From Cryptomeria japonica (lineage: Eukaryota; Streptophyta; Pinopsida; Cupressales; Cupressaceae): a DNA stretch of 64,000 nt. Location of the stretch: the NCBI RefSeq assembly GCF_030272615.1, contig NC_081408.1:610395673-610459672 (forward strand), given 5' to 3'. Shown here one piece after another: positions 23,901 through 35,940 of this stretch. Below the pieces are notes generated by a model that was not told the DNA's origin, did not search any database, and worked only from the letters and a program-made list of their open reading frames with translations. The stretch's first letter is position 1. Every line of letters begins with the position of its first letter. Position numbers and translations under genes: made by a program.

Positions 23901-26120
23901 AAGAAGATGGAAGAGTTATCTTCATTAATCTTTTGACCCAAGGCAACCAGATACGTATCCAAAGTTCTCATGAAGTTTGCAGCCTCAATAATTATAGCCA
24001 CGCCCATTAACACAGTATCATCCACAAACTAAAGGTGAGAGATATGACGGGAATTTTCTGACCATCTCCAACCTTGAAGGAGCCCCTGCTGAACATGGGA
24101 ATGAATAAATCTACCAAGCCCCTCAGCCATTATGATGAACAAATAAGGAGATAGAGGGTCTCCTTTCCTGTGGCCCCTAGATGCCCTCAGAGGGCACACT
24201 ATTGATCAAAATAAAAAAAGTAGAGGAAACATGACTCGTGATCCAATCCACCCAATCCGTACTAAAACCAAATGCCAATAAAACCTTCTAGAGGAAAGAC
24301 CATTTAACTCTATCATACGCCTTAGCCATGTCAAGTTTGATGAAGATGGCCTTCTCTTTGGTGGTCACCATAGAATGCATAGCCTCTAAAGCTATCACAA
24401 TACCATAAAAAATCTATCTCCCAGCAACAAATCCACCTTGTTGAACATATATCAAGGCATTTAGGAAAACCTTCAACCAGTCTGCAATTAGTTTAGTGAT
24501 AATAATGTAAACAACAAATTACACAGGGCAATGGGTCAGAACTTGTCAAGCTTGTTTTCACCATCCTTTTTAGGAATGAGAGCTAAAAAAGTGGAATTCA
24601 TAGATCTCAACATTTTCTTATTTCTATGAGATTCTTGGACAATCTCTAATTGGTCGAGTTTAATAATCTCTCAAAATTCTTGAAAAAACTTAATAGGAAA
24701 ACCATCAAGGCCAAGGGCTTTACCTTTTTTTATATGGAACGCCACATTTTCAAGTTATTGGAGAGTGATGGGCCGAATAAGAGTACCATTCATCTCCAGA
24801 GATATCAGAGAAGGAATACATGCCCAAAATAGATATTTTATCCTCATAAGTTTGGTTAGAATCCTCTGTAAATAGTGCTTGAAAATATTGGGAGGCTTCA
24901 CGAGAGATGTAACCTATAGAGGAGAGTTGAACTCCTTCTATAGACACAAGAGAAGTAATGAGATTGTCATTCCATCTTGCCTTGACTGAATTATGGAGGA
25001 AATACATATTCCTGTCACTCTCCTGGAGACAATCTATACGAGACTTTTGCTTCTATAAAATTTCTTCTAAGCTCCCATTCCTCCAAATATTTGATGGAAG
25101 ACTACTCTTCTCTTTGCAGGTCCAAAGTGAGCCCCTAATCATGAATTAGGTGAGTAATGTACTATCCAACTGGATTTGAGCATTATCTTTATTAGAGTGA
25201 AGATCAAGCCACAACATTGCTTATTCCACCACTTCAGCTTATATTTGACATATTGCAATCTTTTGATAAAAAGATTACATTGCCCAACCATGGGCAAGCT
25301 TCCCTTCAAGACACCAAATAGGCATCAAGTCCTGTAGAGAAAGATCATGCAACTACATAAGTTGGAACTTGAAAGAAGGGTTCTTTGAAAATTTAAAATA
25401 ATTTATCAAAAGTTTGATTGGCCAATCATCTGAGCCTCTCCAATCTAAAATCTCTAAGAAAGTAGACCAATGAACTCCCACCTAGAAGCAAGAAACTAAG
25501 AACATGTCCAACCTTTCAGAGATAGCCCCCTCACCACACCTCTTGTTGTTCCAAGTGAAGACACCATTATTTGGCTTAACATTCATAACATTTAGAAGAT
25601 CCATATTGGCATTAAGGAAGAGAGCAGAGGGGTCAAGCTGTGATATACCACCTCTTTTCTCATCTAGACAATAAATGGCATTGAAGTCTCCAGCTAAGAT
25701 CCAAGGAAGAAAGGGTGCCAGAGATCGAACATATATGATCCCACAACTGAGACCTGCCCAGAAGATCAGTAGGAGCATAGTCATTGGTAAACATACAAAT
25801 TTCACCTGATCCTAAACTGGAAATAATCAGAGAAATAGAAGAGTGACATGAAATCCACCAAAGGGGGACCACTTTTCTTGGATCCCGGAAACAAGCCAAC
25901 CAACCATAACTACCATGAGCCCCAATAAATTGACATGAGACATGATACTATATCTAGGAGCTCTATCCAACATACCATCCACTAACAATTTAGTCTCTTG
26001 GATGAAAACAACATCCGAAGAATGAGAAAAAACAAAGTCTCGAACAACCTTTTGTCTAGGGACGTTGTTCGAGCCTCTCACATTCCAAGATAGCTCACTA
26101 TCATTTATGATACTGGGGAG
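20996..26120 (-). pseudogene. LINE-2 ORF2: endonuclease, RT, zinc segment and RNase H, heavily broken
   Basis: Recognisable blocks run in order on the minus strand. The endonuclease is at 26081-25482 (VFIQETKLLVDG; ILAGDFNAI; FTWNNKRCGEG..SERLD). RT is at about 24600-23700, with an FVDD box near 24009-24030 preceded by a TAG where Gln is expected. The zinc-like segment is at 22922-22414 (CNFQGPSIYVLCNINKECI.. ..ERNRHIF). RNase H begins at about 22330 (VLKVNIDGSSRGNPE), is split by the LTR at 21278-22083 within IVID, and resumes to 21025 (ISFFHIPREWNKVVDCLAKW). Many stops and frameshifts are spread along it. It is inactive. Confidence 0.85.
21278..22083. mobile_element. Solo LTR (806 bp) inserted in the LINE-2 RNase H region
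   Basis: The block starts TGTTAGGATTAATGC and ends AGAATTCCAACA, so its ends are TG..CA with TGTTAGGA facing TTCCAACA as inverted termini. A perfect 5-bp target duplication CAATC lies at 21273-21277 and 22084-22088. No internal region is present, so it is a solo LTR left by LTR-LTR recombination, or a very short element. It contains a G-rich tract at 21309-21331 and a cluster of GTCGGT-like words at 21915-22030. Confidence 0.9.
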
Positions 26121-27486
26121 AAATGTGAATCTATGGTTTTCACTGACCCAAATTCCACTAGAGTATCAACCATCAACTTAACCTTCTCTTGGTCCGTTTT
26201 ACGACCTATCTTCAATGATTTCTCCAAAGGTCCCTTCTTTAAAGATTTTTGTTCCAAGCCTAGCCCTTGAGAGACCTTATTGTTCTTCCTAGAGTTAGGG
26301 ATACTTGTTGTTTGAGAAGCAACTTGATCACCAGAAATATTTCGCTTTGGCATCATCTTCCCATTTAGATCTAGCTCAACAGAGGGATGTGGAGACAAGT
26401 CATAATCTATATGTCTTGTCGAATAGATCATCGGAGGCAAAGTAGGTACATCACCCACCCCACCTGCATTTACATCTTCTCATATATCCTTATCCCCTGA
26501 AGATAACTCCATAGGAGTTCCTTCTTCCTAAGTCAAATCATCCAGCATGTCAAATCGATTATAGATCTCATCATTCTATTTGTCCCTCAAAGTCCTCTTT
26601 TGTCCTCTTTCTCTATTGTGGGACTTAACAGGGATAAAACTATCCTTATTTGGAAGCTTTGATTGCACTAAAGCCTTCCCTTTATCCATCTTTAGGTCAG
26701 AATTGGAGGGGCCATTAGGAGTCCCCCTTGACTGATCAAAGCGAGGGCACTTCCTTTGCAAATGCCCATACTCGTGACAAACTTTGCATCTAAAGGGAAG
26801 TGTCTCATAGTCCAATTGTTGGACCCAAGAAGAATATCCTAAACAAATCTCAACTAAATCTAGCAAAGGTTTATAAAAATCAACTTCAACACAGATGCAA
26901 GCAAAGAAAATTACCTTACGATCCAGAGTTTGAGATGCAGATCCCACACGTTTACCAATCAAAAGGGCAATCGGATGAAGAATATCACTTTTCCAAAATT
27001 CAAGCGGAAACCAAGGGAGATGAACCCACAAAGGCACATGTGAGGGAATCTCCTCAGCCAAATTAAACCCCACATGCCAAGGTTTGATGAACAACCCGAC
27101 CTGATTGAAAAATTATGGACCCCCCTCAAACACTCTATTTTGATTTTCCATGCATGAGAAAAAAACTAAAAAATAATTGTTTGCAGCAACCAAAACTTCA
27201 AATCTCCTTCAGGGTTCCAAACCCTATGAGCCGATGACTCCAAAACTGGAAGAGAAAGGTGTAACCCCATAAATTTACAAATAAGAGCATGATTGCTCCA
27301 ATACACAACATCTTCCGCAATTGAATCAGGTTGGATTACCAAATTTGAGCGATTTGAACTCCTTTCCAAACACCCATTAACCTTATTAATATTAGAAGTT
27401 CCCTTTGACGATTCACCCATCAAGGGTTTGGATTGAAAATCAACTCCACTTGCATGCACCAAAGGAGAAGAATGCAAGGAAGTCAT
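26105..27486 (-). pseudogene. LINE-2 ORF1: DUF4283-like protein with CCHC knuckle
   Basis: The N-terminal part (27486-27166) and the rest (27094-26105) are in different frames, and stops at about 26576 and elsewhere interrupt the C-terminal part. The DUF4283 core is seen as FIKPWHVGFNLAEEIPSHVP followed by VHLPWFPLEFW. The knuckle CKVCHEYGHLQRKC (CX2CX4HX4C) lies near 26785-26745. A lysine-rich tail with low-complexity segments follows. Order and spacing to the endonuclease start are those of plant LINEs. The protein would bind element RNA, and this copy is broken. Confidence 0.8.
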
Positions 27487-27841
27487 AGTCTAAGGGATTG
27501 TCTCACCCCACTGAGCCCCTCAATCTACCATACCAAAAAAGAGAGGGATTACACACCAAAGGGGAAGCGAATCCCCACCAAAAAACACCAAAAGGAACAA
27601 ACCCAAAACCCTAGCACCAAGAGAAAATACCTGCACATATAAGAGCCATAGAGTTGTAACCACACGCACCAAACACTAACCAAAATATAGATAAAAAGGG
27701 CAGAAGACCTGTTGCACCTCCTACCCAAGCCTCCTACAGAATCCACACCAAACAACACTACCCCCCGACACCCTTCACCATAAAACCCCAAGCACAAACT
27801 CCTCAATGCAACGATCGCAGGAACTAGGTTGGCTAGAGTTT

Positions 27842-28911
27842 TGATTAAGTAAAAGAAGGTATTTGAAAGGTACCCGAACCTTTTACAAGCCAAGAAAACA
27901 TAAATGCTAAAAAAAAGTGCCTGATCACTTCAAAAAGTCAAAATGAACCCACCGGAAGGGCACAACTTAATACATCATTACATTAAAAACTCGGAATAGA
28001 TAGCAAAAGGAAAGCAAAAGACAGCAAAGAGTCAGAACCAAGGACAACAACTGGAACTAAATACTATTCAGAATCTCCTCAGCGTGAACAACCATTTGTT
28101 TCATGTTGTTCGCTGAGGTCTTCATATCCTCCAGCTCACGACCATCGATGTTGACCTTATTCTTTGTGTTGGCTCCGGTCCTCCTTTCATGACCCTTCTT
28201 GTTCACCTGCTCTTTATCACCATCCTTCTCTACATTATTCTCAAACCTGTTGATAAAGATGTTCATGTTGTCCACCGAAGATTTAAGGATTTGGAAATTT
28301 TGATCAGCAAGCTGCTTGACATTGTGCTCCAGCTTGTCAATTCTGCTACCAAAATCTTTCAGTTTGTTTTCTATTTCCTTTCTATCTCCCATCTCATTGA
28401 CCTTTTTTTCCGTGGCTAAGATTTTTCCAACCATACATTCAATAGCTTGCGCATTATGCAGAACGACCACTAACTCTTTAACATGCTCCACCAAGGGCTT
28501 GTCACCAACTGTGATTCTTGGCATGGCCTGTGTATCAGTTTTCAAACTATTAATATCCTTCACCAAAGTAGTAATGGTCTCACAGAAAGCCTTAATAGTA
28601 TCTTTATCACCACTATCACTTTGACCCCCTTTTTCCTCGTTATACCGACTAGTGGTATTCACGGTCTCCACGGTTTCCAAATTATCCTTAACTAGGGTAC
28701 CCTCCCCTCCTTTGTCCTGACTATCAATCCTCTTATTATCATCATCCTCCTCCTCAGTCTCAACCAGAACATAATTGAGATCAGAATTGCTACCCTTTTT
28801 AGTGTTCTTTTTCTGAGCCTTCTTTCCAGAGGCTTTCCCTTTCCTCTTTTTAACAGGTTTTTTCCTCAAGGGATCCAGTTTCAGAATCTGACATTTCAGA
28901 TTCCACATTTC
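27842..28911 (-). mobile_element. 5'-truncated retroelement (1070 bp) in the LINE-2 5' region
   Basis: The block is flanked by a perfect 16-bp direct repeat, AGGTTGGCTAGAGTTT, at 27826-27841 and 28912-28927, a length typical of LINE-made target duplications. On the minus strand its last part is a 3' UTR of about 215 bp ending CTTCTTTTACTTAATC. The other end opens almost at once into an ORF, as expected of a 5' truncation. No clear poly(A) tail is seen, so the class (LINE-derived or retrocopy of a host mRNA) remains open. Confidence 0.75.
28057..28908 (-). CDS. Intact 283-codon ORF, Lys/Glu-rich coiled-coil-like protein, function unknown
   Basis: An ATG at 28908 opens an uninterrupted frame to a stop at 28057, in contrast to all surrounding element ORFs. 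Residues 12-42 are strongly basic (KKPVKKRKGKASGKKAQKK). An acidic stretch follows (ETEEEDDDNKR). From about residue 155 to the end the sequence is heptad-like and charged (ATEKKVNEMGDRKEIENKLK, RIDKLEHNVKQL, FENNVEKDGD), suggesting a coiled coil. No catalytic motif was seen. The element is truncated at its 5' side, so this ATG may not be the original start and the protein may be only a C-terminal part. The ORF occupies the 3' end of its element, as does the ORF at 14285-15010. I do not recognise the family. Confidence 0.55.
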   Translation of the reverse strand: MWNLKCQILKLDPLRKKPVKKRKGKASGKKAQKKNTKKGSNSDLNYVLVETEEEDDDNKRIDSQDKGGEGTLVKDNLETVETVNTTSRYNEEKGGQSDSGDKDTIKAFCETITTLVKDINSLKTDTQAMPRITVGDKPLVEHVKELVVVLHNAQAIECMVGKILATEKKVNEMGDRKEIENKLKDFGSRIDKLEHNVKQLADQNFQILKSSVDNMNIFINRFENNVEKDGDKEQVNKKGHERRTGANTKNKVNIDGRELEDMKTSANNMKQMVVHAEEILNSI

Positions 28912-28995
28912 AGGTTGGCTAGAGTTTCCCCTAGCGGGCTAAAGAAAATTTACTTGAGCACGATGTCATCCTCATTCCATCTATACTGCAATCTC

Positions 28996-29800
28996 TAATA
29001 TTTAAAATAAAAAATAAATAAAATATCTTTAATCTCATGAAAAACAGATTCAAAGAGCTTTTCAGTAATATAACATTCCTTTTAAAAATAATTCAAATCT
29101 TTCTTTGTTATCATTGAACTCAAAATAGACTTTTCCATAAATTGACATAAGTGAAAATTAATTAAAAAATATAAAAATATCAAAGTCATAATAATAAGTA
29201 TGGCCACTCAATGAAAAGGAGATAATCCCAATCATTTCTCTAGCCAACCACACAAGAAAGTGGAATAATTACCACCCATAGTTGTAGTTGTACCAACCCT
29301 AGACTCTACTGGCTTAGTACAAAAAAGTAAATATAACAACACCACCACCATTTAGTAAATACTACAAGAACCAAATTAAAAAATACATAAATTACTATCC
29401 TTTTTTGTCCTTACCAAATCTGGGGACAACTTCTTTATTAATGAGTTTGAAATATACAATTATAAATATGCAAAATATTACATTGGAAGAACAATTGCAC
29501 ACCATTTATTTGCATTTGTTACAATTTATTCATACACCATTGTTTACCAAAAGCATGCAAAGCATCTTGACACATGTGGGGTACCACAACGTGCCTTCAT
29601 CATTCTCACCACCACTTCCAACTCACTATGATATTTTATTATTGAGTCAAACTTTGGAGGATAAAAAGGCATAATTTTTATAAGGGATATAGGAATGAGG
29701 GATTTGACAAAATGCTACCCAAAATTGGACAATTATGGACATCTGAAAGGAAGTTAAGGTAGTGGAACAACTTCCTCCACTAACCTTTTATGAATATTTA
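28996..29800. other. AT-rich DNA between LINE-2 and the copia relic
   Basis: No domain was recognised on either strand. An ORF at 29405-29674 has an ordinary low-information translation that I would not call a gene. Confidence 0.45.
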
Positions 29801-29819
29801 CAATAATTATAGAAACTTG

Positions 29820-30335
29820 GCATGATAAACATAAATAGCATGCATACCACAATACAATGATTTACATGGGGAAAGCCCTTTCAAGATAAAATAATCTACT
29901 TTCCAAAAGCTACCCAATGTATTATTCAGAATTCAATGTTAGATTATGATATACTTGCATGGCAAGCTTCTCATGGGAGTATATCACCTATAGAGATCCA
30001 AAGGAAACTCGACAACTATCAAACTCTCATAATATATCACAATACATAGTCATAGTACAATACTCTCATAAAATAGGGTTGCCTTCTATGGCGAGAAAAT
30101 CACACAAAATATCCATTGGTAGATTTTTGACCTAATGATAAACAATCAATAAATACAATGATAAATTATACATAAAGTGTGGATTTCAGGGGCGCTACCC
30201 CTGAACCCCCACAAGGGCATACTCAACCCTCAAACCCCGCAAGGGAGGTACCCACCCTTCCAACCCCCATGCTCATTTATCAATATAGTAAAATTTTATT
30301 ATTGTAAGGTTGAGACACCCTTTTTTAAACAAATC
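29820..30335 (-). repeat. Probable 3' LTR of a copia element, left border uncertain
   Basis: On the minus strand the copia RNase H end is followed by GACAAGTGGGAGATTTG, which resembles the polypurine tract before a copia 3' LTR. The LTR would run from there towards about 29820. It includes a GC-rich patch at 30180-30275 with repeated CCCTCAAACCCC-like words. I found no clear CA terminus or target duplication. Confidence 0.5.
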
Positions 30336-30399
30336 TCCCACTTGTCAAACACTTGGCAAGAAAAATGAGAGGGGTATCAACATCATGTTTTAACCGCTA

Positions 30400-32020
30400 G
30401 AGGCTAAGAGGCCCATACACTCTGAACACAATGTGAACTTCTTTGTGTTGATAGCCTTAGTTAAGGAGTCTATAACATTCATCAATTTTTCTACCTTAAC
30501 AAGCTTCACCTTTCAATATTTGACCATAACTTTAACAAAATGACATGGAACATCAATGTGCTTGGTCCTGACATTCAATGTTGGGTTCTTAGCTAAGCAG
30601 ATCATACACTAATTGTTACAATAAACTATCATTGACCATCATTTTATTCCAATATTTGAATATAATCTCTTACTTGTCAAATGGATTCTTTACAATCATG
30701 AGTAGTTGTCATATACTTTTCTTCAATAGTGGATAAAACAACCACAATTTGTTGCTTACTCATCCAGCTAATTGTACTACCAAATAAAGTAAACAGATAA
30801 GCATTGGTAGATCTTCTGCTATCAACATCACCTGCTCAGTTTCAATCCACATAACCATGAATATCAAGAGGAATCTGATCTCCTATCAAATTACCATGAT
30901 AACTCAAACAATTCTCTAAGGTACCATTAAATTATGTGAAGACTCTTTTAAGTACATCCCAATGAACTCTACTAGGATTAAACCTATATCTGTAAAGAAA
31001 TCCCATTGCTTGGCAAATGTATAGTCTAGTACAGACCATAACATACATTAAATTTCCAACTGTACTCTAGTAAGACACTCTTCTCCTGTCTTCCATCTTT
31101 GATGTGTATGTAGGACAGTCTAAAACAAATAACTTCATTCCAACCATAAAGGGAACACATAATGGTCTACAATCTTACATATCAAACCTCTACAAAATTG
31201 AATTCACATACTTACTCTAGCCTAGCCATAGCTTTTCATCCACTATATCTCTTTCAATTTTCATCTCAAGAATGTGTTTAGTTGCACCAAGATCTTTCAA
31301 TTGAAATTTAGCAAGCCGAGACTTTAGTTCCAAAATCACACCTTTCCCTTTACCAATGAATGAAATAACATCAACATATAATGTAATGTATAGGAAATGA
31401 TCACCATCATATTTATAATAAATACAATGATCTAATTTAGAATGCTTAAATCCAAAACTTAACACAAATGTATCAAATTTCTAGTACCACATTCTAGAAC
31501 TTTGTTTGAGGCCATACAACTATTTCTTCAATTTACAAACCAAATTACTCTTAGATTTTACCACGTAGTTCTCTAGCTATGTCATATAAACATCCTCATC
31601 CAAATCACCATGAATGAAAGTAGTTTTCACATCCATTTTCTCAAGCTCTAAGTCATAAGCAAGGACAATAGAAATAAAAAATCTAATGGATGTCATTTTT
31701 GCAATAAGAGAAAATATCTTATCATAATCAACACCCTTAACCTAAGAGTAACCTTTCACAACCAACCTTGCTTTATACTTTTTAAATGCCTCAATTTGAA
31801 CAATGTTTTTCTTAAACACTCATTTGCAACCAACAAGTTTTCTTCCTTCAGAAAATGGTGCAAGATCCTATCTATCATTATTTTTCAAAGTTGTCATTTC
31901 TTTATCCATAGTAATTTCTAGGATTCTGTATCATTCATACCTAATGCCTTTCTATAGATCTATGTTCATTCATGTTAGCATTGATTTTAACATTTGCATC
32001 TACAAAAGAACAACCTTATG
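30400..32020 (-). pseudogene. Ty1/copia pol relic: reverse transcriptase and RNase H
   Basis: In N- to C-terminal order on the minus strand, the signs are CKWVFKKN, then KARLVVKGYS, then ATFIHGDLDEDVYMT, then LYGLKQSSRMWY. After these comes the open stretch 31465-31217 with GFKHSKLDHCIYYKYDGD. The catalytic box reads YVDV, so the second Asp of the family YVDD is changed to Val. Further on are LNVRTKHIDVPCHFV and VADSLTKA-like remains of the RNase H end near 30440-30600. Stops break most of the frame. Gag, protease and integrase were not found. Confidence 0.85.
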
Positions 32021-32029
32021 AGAATTTTA

Positions 32030-33910
32030 ATGAATTGGGACCTGCTAAATGACCTTCGAGATTTTAGAAGTTAGCTCTTCATGTATTTTGGGGGGGTGGA
32101 AAGGGATAAAAGAAATATCAATTTAGAATAAAGTAATCACAGGCAATACACCAAGAACTTTTGAAAACTAATCAAAAGATGAGAAACATGATATTTCAAC
32201 AAATAATCGCATAACACTACTATTTGTTCATATTTGGAAAGAGAACAAAGCTTATAATGTCATGCAAACACATAACAAAATATTTAGATCCTTCTGTGAA
32301 ACACATCTATTAAGGCTTGGTAGAGATACATATTTCTCAATAGCTGCAAAACATCTTACTAATCCCTTAGTTCATCAAGTAGCATGATATTATATCAAAT
32401 CAAATATCACAAATTACCAAAAGAGTGTAATTACACATGATTCAAGAATCTGTGTAATTTAATTGAGGTCATAAGAGCTAGAAATTGCGATCATATATTA
32501 TACTCATTGTGACATAGAATATTAAATCATTCATCAATGAGATCTAACACACAGTAAAGGCGAACTTGGCACAATCTAATATGTTTTCCTTCATTCATGT
32601 ATGAGTTTAAAATTAAAGTCTTTAGAGAATTAATAATATCGGTGAACCCTTACAAACTATAATCTATAACTTATAAAGATCAAAATCATTAAGTATAATC
32701 AATGAGCATAACAGAAAACATGCTAGCATATTTACCGCGTGTATTAATCATCATGGCATTTGTTGAAACATCTTGAGCTCACAATAAAATATCATCAGAA
32801 AGTTAGTAGAGAGTTAGTAGAAGCCCAAAGTGCCTGAGAACATGAAGAAAGTTGTATCTTAACATCTCTTGAGGAGATCTTGGGCCCAATGCATGAGTCA
32901 AGATCAGATGGCAAAATATTTGACCATTGTTGTAGACCTGATAAGCAATTCCTTTCGTGCTCCCATGGGTGCCCAGTTAGATATTATGAATAGTAAAGGG
33001 TCAATATATCATTTCAATTCAATTATATTTTTTAGTAAGAGAAGGACTCTCTAGAGGTAGGAACATATCCCGTTGCTTCAGGAACTAGTCTTTTCATGTA
33101 TATTTATGTTGTAATTCTTGATGTGCATAGGAGAAATAACCAAGAGAAATGTTTGAAATGTCTTATTTGGCTTTAGGGTGGTGAAAATATAAGAAAGTTG
33201 GGGTGTAAAGGAAGTTATTTTCAAAAGACAGTTAATGGGTCTATTTAGCTTGGTCATTTTTTAGGGTTAGAGTTAGGTAGGTAGGATGTTCTTTTATTTT
33301 CCAAGAAATGCTATTGCATATTTACTGTTTCCCTTTGGGATAGTTTTGTACAGTCATTGTGTTTTTACGGTGTTCGTTGGGTGGTGAGCAGTGAGTGTAG
33401 TATCTTTTGTTTTCATGAGGTTAGTTTGGGCAAGGTGAATATCATTTGAAATGTTAGACAAGTTATTTTCATCTTGTATAATGTTTTTTTAGGAAAGCAA
33501 ATGTGCTGAGGCTGGAACCTAAATTATGATGGCATTATTGTATTATTTAACCAGGGTTGGTATTAGGTACCCTCTCCCCTTCACTAGTCGTTGTATACAG
33601 TGGATGGTGGCTATCATTATGATTATCAATGTTTTTTTTTTAATATAAGAATGGTACCCATTTGCCTCATGTTCTTTCCATAAATTCAATAGAACTCTTG
33701 GATGCTACATTCATCATAAATTGTTAAAGCATGCAGTAAGAAAGAAATGAACACAAATTTTGACAAAATCTATATGCATTTATTCATTATCATAGATAGA
33801 TATTTACAATACATGTATATGCTTCCTCTTGAAAAATTTTAAGCAAAAGTTGTAATATGTGCAAGTCAAACAAGGAGAAAAGGATTAAAGGGAGTGCAAT
33901 GTGAGTGAAA
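32030..33910. other. AT-rich DNA without a recognised gene
   Basis: The ORF at 32869-33054 and neighbouring short frames show no domain. The part at 33300-33640 is slightly richer in G and ends in a T run before TAATATAAG, which could be the tail of an old element, but no reading frame supports that. Confidence 0.4.
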
Positions 33911-33916
33911 TATGGA

Positions 33917-34537
33917 TCAGTCTGATGAATCATCCTCCTCTTCTTCATCAGTTACCAAGAGCTCTTCCTCCCTCGATATATTGTTATCCTCTATGTCCCA
34001 GCCTTCATCATTGTAGACCAAGGCTCTGAACTCCTCTATCGATTCCACATCGAAAGCCATGTTCACACAGGTTATTTTCCTCAAGAATTTGCAGGTAAGT
34101 CTAGAGTGTTCGCAGTGCTCCCTGATGCTCATGGTCCAAATATTTCCCATAAATGGATGTCAGAGCATTGCAGTATTGATTTTCACATATTCCTTTAAGT
34201 CAATAGCCATGGGAATGCCAACGACATACTGGGCCACCTCCAAAATTTGATCCTATCCTCTAGTATACTCTGTCCCGAATAACCCTCGCATCATCAAGGC
34301 TATATCGGGTTTTGACTCACCCAAATCTAGTAGGGACCCCACAAAACATGATGTAATATCAGTATTTACCTAATATCTATCCTTTCTAGTAAGAAAGTCA
34401 ACTCCAAGGACCCATTTCATTGCCACAATGATCAGATTATTGTCAGTTTTTAGCAAAAGTTTTAGGCTATGGTCTGTAATAAGTCCTACAAATCCACGTT
34501 GGGACTTGTCAGTTGTCAACCTAATTGGGGTATCCAT
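33917..34537 (-). pseudogene. Unknown 207-codon ORF relic with acidic C-terminus
   Basis: A minus-strand frame from an ATG at 34537 to TGA at 33917 reads through as one protein if three stops are ignored (TAG, TAG and TGA in the first two thirds). It opens MDTPIRLTTDKSQRGFVGLI and ends in an acidic tail, about EEELLVTDEEEEDDSSD. The last 78 codons are intact. A TATAAAAATA at 34632-34641 (minus) is about 100 bp before the ATG, a normal promoter distance. I do not recognise the family. It could be a decayed small gene or an element ORF; the acidic tail recalls the ORF at 14285-15010, but I see no clear homology. Confidence 0.45.
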
Positions 34538-34631
34538 ACTAGCTCAGCTTGGATACTTAGCATTGATCCCTCTACAAATTTTTGTTAATTTGACTTATTT
34601 TGGAACATTTATCTTTTGAGCTAAGCTTGCC

Positions 34632-34641
34632 TATTTTTATA
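34632..34641 (-). promoter_or_regulatory. TATA-box candidate for the 33917-34537 relic
   Basis: GCTAGCTATAAAAATAGGC reads on the minus strand, about 95-105 bp before the ATG at 34537. In such AT-rich DNA a chance match is possible. Confidence 0.35.
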
Positions 34642-35940
34642 GCTAGCCAAAACCTTTTCACATGCACGATAGGTTGCCCAAGGGTTAAAAATAGAGGCAA
34701 GAAATCACTCCCAAAGAAGAGTTAAGAATTAATGTTTTGTTATGTTCACTTGGGTAAAAATTGGGCATGACAATTAAGACCTATAATTACTTGTAGAAAA
34801 CCAAAGTATCTAATTGACGTTGATGGAAATATTTTGAAGCCAATGCCCGATAATATTCCCAAATACATTTGTAGAAGAATAGCAAATAGAATATAGAAAA
34901 ACTATTTTGATAGATTAAATCAAATTGGAAGATGACAATTAATTGTTTAAATGATAAATAATCTAAATTTTAGACACACAATGAAAATTCTTGGCTTAAG
35001 ATCATCTGAAAATAGTTAAAAAACTATAGTGAGAAATCTATTTGATGTATATCAAGCAATTGGTTCAAAATCACACATTAAAGATTCCAATGTTACTCGA
35101 TGTGTTCTTATGTCAATCCTATATAGCAAGGAAACTAAAGAATCTTATTTAATAAGTAAAATAAGTAAGTCATTAAAAATAAGTAGAACAACACTACACC
35201 ATGCCTTAGGAAAGCATGAGAAAGTTGAGGATCCTAACAATAATTCTCTTTTGGGATTCTTGGGTAAACTTCCATGCAAATACAAGGTTGTTGTTGATGC
35301 ATTAAGAGCATTAACTAAATTTTTTGACCTAACAATACATGAGCTTTTCCCAATCAAAGAGATGTTGTTAGAAGGTGAATTGGATCTAGAAATTGTGAGC
35401 GACATCCAAAACACTTTTTGGACATGACTCAAACACAATTTTATGAGAAATTCATTCAAAGCTCTCCTCATATAAGAATTAGTCAAAGGTTTTTTGAAAT
35501 AGAAAAACCTTTTTATGTTAAGATAACTCATGCACACATTGGATTTTCCATGCATTATGATATTTATTGACATATATGTTGTACTTTGCAGACTGGCGAT
35601 GTTTTGCATGAATGTGGTATACAAGTACCTCCAAAGTCATCAAGACATTTTATTTCAAGTGTATTATGTAAAAGAGATGATGGTTACATTTTTATAAGAT
35701 GATGTGTTTGAAAGAGTCATGTGCTACATGTGGTGGTTTATGACACTTTCAAAGATGTGTGCATTTAGATAGTACACATGAAATTTAAAATAAAGTAGTC
35801 TCTTTTAGAAAATATAAGCTAGTTAAACATGGGGTTAAATATGGAAAAGAGTTGAAGAGGCGTGAGTTAGTGAGTAAAGATATATCTATATTCAAGAATT
35901 TATGATGACTTTTCAAGAGAAACGAGTTTATAACTATATT

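Larger units (their letters stand above)
20887..28977 (-). mobile_element. LINE-2 of this window: old full-length plant LINE with two later insertions
   Basis: Read on the minus strand, the element starts near 28977 and carries ORF1 and ORF2. It ends ATAAATTTTTACCCCTTTTCC plus a short A run at about 20887-20895. An 18-bp imperfect target duplication flanks it: CATTTATACTACAAACTC at 20869-20886 and CATCTATACTGCAATCTC at 28978-28995 (14 of 18 match, all differences single-base). Insertions at 21278-22083 and 27842-28911 account for about 1.9 kb, leaving a LINE of about 6.2 kb. Decayed target repeats and many stops mark it as old. Confidence 0.85.
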
